64,000 nucleotides of DNA from Methylobacterium sp. E-045 (GTDB lineage Bacteria; Pseudomonadota; Alphaproteobacteria; Rhizobiales; Beijerinckiaceae). Location of the stretch: assembly GCF_022829685.1 (NCBI RefSeq), contig NZ_JAKSYE010000089.1, positions 59,184-123,183 of the forward strand, given 5' to 3'. Below, piece after piece: positions 58,611 to 64,000 of the stretch. Positions within the stretch are counted from its first letter, which is position 1; the number at the start of each line of letters is the position of its first letter. The position numbers were made by a program, and so were the translations under genes. The notes below the pieces were generated by a model, which saw only the letters and a program-made list of their open reading frames with translations, searched no databases and was not told the origin of the DNA.

Positions 58611-58709
58611 GTGAAACTGAAATTCGTTTCCTACACCATGATCGCGGCCGCTGCCGGCATGCTGCTCGTGACCCTCCTGGGCTCGGCCAGCCTCCTCATC
58701 GGAGGCTGA
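58611..58709 (+). CDS. 32-residue single-span membrane peptide
   Basis: Starting at GTG with GGAAGGGA upstream, the frame encodes VKLKFVSYTMIAAAAGMLLV, then TLLGSASLLIGG. A basic N terminus and one hydrophobic helix of about 23 residues give a plausible small inner-membrane peptide. It lies in tandem after the 87-residue gene, and a hairpin terminator follows 15 bases after its stop. Confidence 0.5.
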   Translation: MKLKFVSYTMIAAAAGMLLVTLLGSASLLIGG

Positions 58710-58724
58710 TACGGCTCGAAAGAC

Positions 58725-58752
58725 AAAAAGGCCTCCTCTCGGGGGCCTTTTT
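58725..58752 (+). terminator. Rho-independent terminator
   Basis: AAAAAGGCCTCC pairs with GGGGCCTTTTT across a short loop, and T bases end at 58752. It closes the small-protein pair and may act in both directions for thrB, whose stop is 49 bases away. Confidence 0.85.
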
Positions 58753-58801
58753 CATGACCGAGCGGGATCCGTGGGCCCGATGCCCCGTCACCGGGTGCCG
58801 G

Positions 58802-59767
58802 TTATCCGACCCAGCCGTAATCCCGCGCCTGCGTCGCCGCCCGGTGGAACACCAGCCGGCGGTCGTATTCCAGCGGGTCTTTCGGCTGGACCAGGGCGCC
58901 GGGGGGCACGTTGAGCCAATCGACGAGGCGGGTCAGCAGGAAGCGCAGGGCCGCGCCCCGGCACAGGATCGGCAAGGCCTCGACCTCGTCGTCCTGCAGG
59001 CGCCGGACGGACTGGTAGCCCGCGATCATCGCCTCGCCCTTGTCGGGAAAGAACGTGCCGTCGGGCTCGAAGCACCAGGCGTTGAGGCAGATGGCGAGGT
59101 CGTAGGCGAAGGCATCGGTGCAGGCGAAGTAGAAGTCGATCAGGCCCGACAGGTCGTCGCCGATGAAGAACACGTTGTCGGTGAAGAGGTCGGCATGGAT
59201 CACGCCGGAGGGCAGGCCGCGCGGCCAGCCCGCCTGGAGCACCGCGAGGTCGGCACGCACGCGCTCCGTCAGACCCTCGGAGACGGTATCGGCGGCGGGG
59301 CCGGCCGCCAGGAACAGCGGCTCCCAGGAGTCCACGGAGAGGTTGTTGGCCCGGACCATGCCGAAATCGCTCCCCGCCCGGTGCAGCCCGGCGAGAGCGA
59401 CACCCAGGGCGCGGCAATGGTCGGCGGTGGGGCGCTTCACCGAGACGCCCTCCAGGAAGCTCACGATCACCGCCGGCCGGCCGCAGAGTTCGCCGAGCGC
59501 CACGCCGTCGCGCTTCGCGATGGGCTGCGGGCAGGCGAGGCCGCGCGCGGCGAGGTGCTGCATCAGGTTGAGGAAGAACGGCAGGTCGCCGGCATTCACC
59601 CGCTTCTCGTAGAGGGTGAGGATGTAGGAGCCGGCGGTGGTGTGGAGGAAGAAGTTGGTGTTCTCGACGCCCTCGGCGATGCCCTTGTAGGAGAGCAGCG
59701 TGCCGATCTCGTATTGGGAGAGGAAGGCGGTCAGCGCCTCGTCGGAGACCTCGGTATAGACGGCCAC
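58802..59767 (-). CDS. thrB: Homoserine kinase
   Basis: The 321-residue protein is the aminoglycoside-phosphotransferase-fold ThrB that phosphorylates homoserine in threonine synthesis. Marks are YEIGTLLSYKGIAEGVENTN near the N terminus, VIHADLFTDNVFF with the catalytic aspartate, and LIDFYFACTDAFAYDLAICL, which includes the second metal-binding aspartate. The start is GTG (59767). It follows ispH on the same strand, a pairing often seen in Rhizobiales. Confidence 0.95.
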   Translation of the reverse strand: MAVYTEVSDEALTAFLSQYEIGTLLSYKGIAEGVENTNFFLHTTAGSYILTLYEKRVNAGDLPFFLNLMQHLAARGLACPQPIAKRDGVALGELCGRPAVIVSFLEGVSVKRPTADHCRALGVALAGLHRAGSDFGMVRANNLSVDSWEPLFLAAGPAADTVSEGLTERVRADLAVLQAGWPRGLPSGVIHADLFTDNVFFIGDDLSGLIDFYFACTDAFAYDLAICLNAWCFEPDGTFFPDKGEAMIAGYQSVRRLQDDEVEALPILCRGAALRFLLTRLVDWLNVPPGALVQPKDPLEYDRRLVFHRAATQARDYGWVG

Positions 59768-59801
59768 GGGCTTCGCTGACGTTGGAGGGCAGACATGAGA
59801 A

Positions 59802-59821
59802 GGGGCGCCCTTCGGCGCCCC
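59802..59821 (-). terminator. Hairpin between ispH and thrB
   Basis: GGGGCGCC (59802-59809) pairs with GGCGCCCC (59814-59821) around a four-base loop. It lies 25 bases after the ispH stop. There is no strong T-run, so it may only attenuate reading into thrB. Confidence 0.5.
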
Positions 59822-59846
59822 CAGCGAGGAAAACCGGCGATGCGGC

Positions 59847-60842
59847 CTACTCGGCGGCTTCGCTGCGCAGTTCGCGCGGCAGCGGGAAGGACATGTCCTC
59901 CACCACCGTGGAGACCGTGTCGACGGTGACGTCGTAGCGGGCGGCGAAGGCGTCGATGATCTCCTCCACCAAGACCTCGGGAGCCGAGGCGCCGGCGGTG
60001 AGGCCGAGCTTGCGGATGCCCTCGAAGGCCGGCCAGTCGATCTCCTCGGCGCGGAGCACGAGGCGGGTGATCGGGCAGCCGACGCGTTCGGCGACCTCGC
60101 GCAGGCGCTGCGAGTTCGAGGAGTTCGAGGAGCCGACGACGATCACGGCATCCACCAGCGGGGCCACCTGCTTCACCGCTTCCTGGCGGTTGGTGGTGGC
60201 GTAGCAGATGTCGTCCTTGTGCGGCCCGGTGATGGTCGGGAACTTCTGCTTCAGGGCGGCGACGATGTGGCGGGTGTCGTCCACCGACAGGGTCGTCTGC
60301 GTGACCCAGGCGAGGTTGTCGCGGTTGTCGGGCTCCAGGGCGGCGATCTGCTCCAGATCCTCCACCAGGGTGATCGAGCCCTTGGGCAGCTGGCCCATGG
60401 TGCCGACCACTTCCGGGTGACCCGAATGGCCGACGAGCAGCACGTGACGGCCGCGCTTGTGATGGATCTCGGCCTCGCGGTGGACCTTGGTCACCAGCGG
60501 GCAGGTGGCGTCGATGGTGACGAGGCCGCGATTGTCGGCATTGGCCGGCACCGTCTTGGCGACGCCGTGCGCCGAGAAGATCACCGGGGCGTTGCCGTCC
60601 GGCACCTCGTCGAGCTCGCGCACGAACACCGCGCCTTTGCGCTTCAGGCTCTCGACCACGTATTTGTTGTGGACGATCTCGTGACGCACGTAGACCGGAG
60701 GTCCGTAGATCGCCAGCGCCCGCTCCACCACGTCGATGGCACGGACCACGCCGGCGCAGAAGCCGCGTGGCGCGCAGAGCAGGATCTCCAGGGGCGGCTT
60801 GGCCGAACCGTCGGGAAAGGTCTTCGAGAGAGGATCGCTCAT
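59847..60842 (-). CDS. ispH: 4-hydroxy-3-methylbut-2-enyl diphosphate reductase
   Basis: IspH (331 residues) is the iron-sulphur enzyme for the last step of the MEP isoprenoid pathway. The three cluster cysteines are in APRGFCAG (C29), [11 protein letters not shown] and [10 protein letters not shown]. The conserved glutamate/histidine stretches [15 protein letters not shown] and [14 protein letters not shown] are present. The ATG at 60842 starts [10 protein letters not shown]; the open frame upstream has no likeness. It is upstream of thrB on the same strand. Confidence 0.97.
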   Translation of the reverse strand: MSDPLSKTFPDGSAKPPLEILLCAPRGFCAGVVRAIDVVERALAIYGPPVYVRHEIVHNKYVVESLKRKGAVFVRELDEVPDGNAPVIFSAHGVAKTVPANADNRGLVTIDATCPLVTKVHREAEIHHKRGRHVLLVGHSGHPEVVGTMGQLPKGSITLVEDLEQIAALEPDNRDNLAWVTQTTLSVDDTRHIVAALKQKFPTITGPHKDDICYATTNRQEAVKQVAPLVDAVIVVGSSNSSNSQRLREVAERVGCPITRLVLRAEEIDWPAFEGIRKLGLTAGASAPEVLVEEIIDAFAARYDVTVDTVSTVVEDMSFPLPRELRSEAAE

Positions 60843-61187
60843 GATAGCCGGGATGTGGCGAGGCGAGGCCGCCCCTGTCAACCTCCTATAGCGTAAAATG
60901 CGCTCCGATGTGGAGGGCTTCGCGGGTACACCTGCCCCACGATCGTCACGGCAGGGCGGGTCGACACCAGCGCGAGGCACGCTTCGCGACCACCAGGCAG
61001 GTCTCGCGCCTTCTCCCGCGACAGGGATCGTGGTTCGCGGGAAAGACGATGCCGCACGAAGGCCCTGAACAGGCTTTCGTGTCCGCCTCGATCCAGGGCC
61101 GCCCAACCAAGTGTGGCAAGAGCGGCCACCGGTTCCGCGAAGAAACCGTTGGCATGCTGAGGACACAACCAACCGAGGCGACCCTGC
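60843..61187. other. Gap upstream of ispH
   Basis: These 345 bases between ispH and the large RTX-type gene hold no supported gene. The ispH promoter should lie near its left end. I see no terminator for the RTX gene other than scattered short dyads. Confidence 0.5.
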
Positions 61188-64000
61188 TTAGACCGCGATG
61201 AGGAAACTTGCATCGGTCAGCGCGGCCGCCACCACGTCGTGAAGGATGATCTTATGGGTCGAGTCGGCATCGCCGACGAAAGTGACCAGCGTGTCCTGTC
61301 CGCCGTGAATGGCGGCGACCCTGATGTCGTCGTGGCTGCGGATGAAGGCGGATACGTCGATGAAGTCGGTGCCGACGGTGAACCTGTAGACATTGTCCCG
61401 TCCGGAACTCGCCGCGAAGTGGAAGGTATCCGCGCCGGCGCCGCCGAAGAGCTTGTCCGCCCCCGTGCCTCCATCGATTGACCCGCCGCCCCCTCCCAGG
61501 ACGATGCGGTCGGCACCGGCACCGCCCTCGAGCCGATCGCCGCCCTTGCCGCCGCTGATGCGGTCGGCACCCTGGCTGCCCGTGATGCTCGCGGATTGGC
61601 CTACGGTGCTTTGTGAGACAATGATCGAGCCGGGACTGCCTGGGTCCAGGCCGACACCGGACATGTCGAGGGTCGCGCCGTTGCGAACATAGACCTTCTC
61701 GATGTTCTGGAACGTCTCGTCGGTGAGGATCGCGGTGCCGCCGCCCTGGACGAAGAGCAAGTCCGTGTCGGCGCCGCCATCCACGAGGGTCGGGCTGCTG
61801 GTGATCACGAGGCGATCGTCGCCCGCGCCGCCGGACAGTGAGTCGGCACCGCCATTGCCGGAGAGGATGTTGCGGCCCCCGTCGCCGATGAGGATGTCGG
61901 AATGGATCGATCCCGTCAGGTTCTGGATGTCGGTGAAGGTATCGCCGGCCGCGTCGCCGGTCCCTGCGACGGTGCCACTGAGATCGGCCGTCACGCCGGC
62001 TGTCGCAGCCGCATAGCTCGCGGTGTTGATGCCGAGACCGCCATCGAGCAGGTCGGCACCGCCTCCACCCTCGAGGACGTCGTTGCCTGCGCCGCCGGAC
62101 AGCGTGTTGGCCATCGCATCGCCCGCGAGACGATCGGCATGGTCGGTGCCGACGAGGTTCTCGACGTTGCGCAGGGTGCCGAAGGCGGCCCCCTCCACCG
62201 TGACGATGCCCGCATTCGCCCCGTCGAGGGTTACGGTCACGCCTTGGCCGAGCCGTTCGAACGAGACCGTGTCGGTGCCGGTCCCGCCATCGATCGCCCG
62301 ATCGGCATCCTGCACGAGGAAGATGTTGTCGCCCGCATCGCCCGTGGCCGAGCCGGTGACGAGCATCTTGTAGGTCGAGCTCGCCGTGAGGCCGCCGGGA
62401 TCCCGCATGGTGAAGGTGAAGACATCGGTCTGCGTCTCGCCCACCGCCAGCCCGCCCTCCTTGTCGGCGGTGTATTGGAAGCGGCCGTTCGACTGGACGG
62501 TGAGGGTGCCGTAGCTACCCGCCACCGTTGTCGTGCCCGATGCGGCGACGAGCGTCTCGACGCCGTCATGGTCGATGCCGGCGAGAGTGAGCGCGTCGCC
62601 GTCCGGATCGGAGAACAGGAAGTCGCTGTCCCGGCCGGCCGTGCGCTGCTCGACCATGCTCTCCGAAGGCGAGGCCGCGGGCGCATCGTTGACGGCGGTG
62701 ATGGCCACGTTGCTCGTGCCGGTGGTGGTCTCGTTGCCCCCTGCCGCGCCGCTGGCATAGGACCAGTCGATCGCGACCGAAGCGGAGGGTGCGTTCGACG
62801 TGTTGGAGTAGGTGATGGCACGGGCCACCGCGTCGACGAGCGCGGCGGTGGCGATGCCCGTACCGGTGAAGTCGATGGTGAGCTGACCGCCGGCCTGCGT
62901 GGCGGTGGCGAAGACGTTGCCTCTCGTGTCGATCAGAAGGCCGGCGATGGCCGAGAAGACCCCCGAGCCCGCGAAGGCGAAGCGATCCTGCGCGTCGGCG
63001 CCGCCGGAGCGGGCCAGGGTCAGGCTGGCGCCGGAATAATCCCCGAGGCCGCCGTTGAGGGTGTCCAGGACGGTATCGGTGACGTCGACATCGGCGTCGA
63101 GCACGACGGCGGGGCCGTTCTCGGTATAGGCGACGGTGCCGCCGAGTGTGGAGCGGGCGTCGAAGCTGGTGTCGAGGGAGCCGTCGGCGTTGTAGCGCAC
63201 CAGGGCGAAGTCGCCATTCGAGCCGTTGTAGCTGTAGCCGGCCACGAGGATCCGGCCGTCCGCCTGCACCGTGACGCTGTAGCCGTAGTAGGAGGACGGG
63301 CCGACCCGCGTGGTGACGATGCCGTCGCCGCCGCCGAAGCCGGTGTCGAGGGAGCCGTCGGCGTTGTAGCGCACCAGCGCGAAGCCGTCATTCGAGCCGC
63401 CGGTGTAACTGTAGCCGGCGACGAGGATCCGGCCGTCCGCCTGCACCGTGACGCTGTCGCCGATGTCATAGGCCGGGCCGACCGGCGTGGTGACGATGCC
63501 GTCGCCGCCGCCGAAGCCGGTGTCGAGGGTGCCGTCGGCGTTGTAGCGCACCAGCGCGAAGTCGTCATTCGAGCCGTTGTAACTGTAGCCGGCGACGAGG
63601 ATCCGGCCGTCCGCCTGCACAGTGACGCTGCGACCGGAATCAAAGGACGGACCGACCGGCGTGGTGACGATGCCGTCGGCGTTGTAGCGCCCCAGCGCGA
63701 AGTCGTCATTCGAGCCGTTGTAACTGTAGCCGGCGACGCGGATCCGGCAGTCTGACTGAACCGCGACGCGGTCGCGCATGTCATAGGCCGGGCCGACCGG
63801 GGTGGTGACGCTGCCGGCGCCGCCGCCCAAGCCGGTGTCGAGGGTGCCGTCGGCGTTGTACCGCACCAGCGCGAAGTCGTCATTCGAGCCGTTGTAGCTG
63901 TAGCCGGCGACGAGGATCCGGCCGTCCGCCTGCACAGTGACGCTGCGACCGGAATCAAAGGACGGACCGACCGGCGTGGTGACGATGCCGTCGCCGCCGC
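61188..64000 (-). CDS. Large repeat-built RTX-type secreted protein, 5' part beyond the window
   Basis: The visible 937 codons run off the right edge. From the window edge it reads delta-60-type repeats (about 63200-64000; QADGRILVAGYSYNGSNDDF, then ALVRYNADGTLDTGFGGGDG), a domain with TYSNTSNAPSASVAIDWSYA, a VCBS/cadherin-like domain (about 62330-62700; DPDGDALTLAGIDHDG), and RTX nonapeptides (about 61440-62130; SGGAGNDVLEGGGGAD). The end, FIDVSAFIRSHDDIRVAAIH, matches the terminal part of type I-secreted RTX proteins. Calcium would fold it outside the cell. Adhesin or surface-layer roles are possible; enzyme activity is not evident. No type I exporter genes are in view. Confidence 0.88.
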   Translation of the reverse strand, partial: GGDGIVTTPVGPSFDSGRSVTVQADGRILVAGYSYNGSNDDFALVRYNADGTLDTGLGGGAGSVTTPVGPAYDMRDRVAVQSDCRIRVAGYSYNGSNDDFALGRYNADGIVTTPVGPSFDSGRSVTVQADGRILVAGYSYNGSNDDFALVRYNADGTLDTGFGGGDGIVTTPVGPAYDIGDSVTVQADGRILVAGYSYTGGSNDGFALVRYNADGSLDTGFGGGDGIVTTRVGPSSYYGYSVTVQADGRILVAGYSYNGSNGDFALVRYNADGSLDTSFDARSTLGGTVAYTENGPAVVLDADVDVTDTVLDTLNGGLGDYSGASLTLARSGGADAQDRFAFAGSGVFSAIAGLLIDTRGNVFATATQAGGQLTIDFTGTGIATAALVDAVARAITYSNTSNAPSASVAIDWSYASGAAGGNETTTGTSNVAITAVNDAPAASPSESMVEQRTAGRDSDFLFSDPDGDALTLAGIDHDGVETLVAASGTTTVAGSYGTLTVQSNGRFQYTADKEGGLAVGETQTDVFTFTMRDPGGLTASSTYKMLVTGSATGDAGDNIFLVQDADRAIDGGTGTDTVSFERLGQGVTVTLDGANAGIVTVEGAAFGTLRNVENLVGTDHADRLAGDAMANTLSGGAGNDVLEGGGGADLLDGGLGINTASYAAATAGVTADLSGTVAGTGDAAGDTFTDIQNLTGSIHSDILIGDGGRNILSGNGGADSLSGGAGDDRLVITSSPTLVDGGADTDLLFVQGGGTAILTDETFQNIEKVYVRNGATLDMSGVGLDPGSPGSIIVSQSTVGQSASITGSQGADRISGGKGGDRLEGGAGADRIVLGGGGGSIDGGTGADKLFGGAGADTFHFAASSGRDNVYRFTVGTDFIDVSAFIRSHDDIRVAAIHGGQDTLVTFVGDADSTHKIILHDVVAAALTDASFLIAV
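63170..64000 (-). repeat. Tandem delta-60 repeats of about 174 bases
   Basis: The codons for ADGR recur at 63251, 63428, 63602, 63743 (degenerate) and 63917. Spacings are 177, 174, 141 and 174 bases. The 141-base unit has lost 33 bases (11 codons), and the 177-base unit has one extra codon. The blocks near 63620-63680 and 63935-63995 are identical at DNA level, pointing to a recent 315-base duplication. The array continues past the window. Confidence 0.9.

Noticed and set aside
61902..63755. A 617-codon + strand frame rich in Gly, Val and Asp
   Set aside because: It is the reverse of the repeat-coding - strand and inherits its periodicity; it has no start context or family.

Overview
The window is GC-rich alphaproteobacterial DNA. 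It joins the right-hand part of an integrative and conjugative element (ICE) to a stretch of core chromosome. The core part (guaA, rsmB, panE-like, guaB, thrB, ispH, and an acetaldehyde-type aldehyde dehydrogenase) looks like Rhizobiales, and Methylobacterium or a close relative is my best guess. That guess rests on remembered protein families, not on a search.

Layout. (1) 1-16.1 kb is a conjugation module: TraF peptidase, DUF736, lytic transglycosylase, a likely oriT gap, a DUF3363 relaxase, TraG coupling protein, a ribbon-helix-helix protein, then trbB-C-D-E-J-K-L-F-G-I and DUF2274. All are on the + strand, and most junctions overlap or nearly touch. (2) 16.1-19.8 kb is a scar zone. Two halves of a broken IS5-family transposase and a scrap of a second relaxase flank a LysR/MFS pair. 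(3) 19.8-38.4 kb is metabolic cargo: oxidoreductases, SDRs, NmrA-like proteins, hydrolases, a GST, NTF2-fold proteins, and LysR and TetR regulators, interrupted by decayed genes and IS fragments. At its centre a TetR gene lies between two oppositely directed operons, and four copies of a TAAY-N4-GTTA dyad sit in the promoters. (4) 38.9-40.7 kb is the recombination end: an AlpA-like regulator converging on a tyrosine integrase, with three copies of a GTACCGTCA motif in the integrase upstream region. The element stops at the 3' end of guaA, a known island integration target; its other end lies left of the window. (5) 40.7-64 kb is chromosome: purine synthesis (guaA, guaB), rRNA methylation, two MAPEG proteins, two MFS exporters, a ParDE pair, a serine hydrolase, the aldehyde dehydrogenase, thrB, ispH, and the 3' part of a very large repeat-built RTX-type secreted protein that runs off the right edge.

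How it works together. The Trb channel, TraG and the relaxase would move the element; integrase and AlpA would control excision at guaA; the cargo looks like inducible handling of reactive or xenobiotic small molecules, but no substrate can be named from sequence. Several cargo genes are damaged (GST frameshift, LysE relic, SDR relic, TetR with a CTG start), so the cargo is partly decaying.
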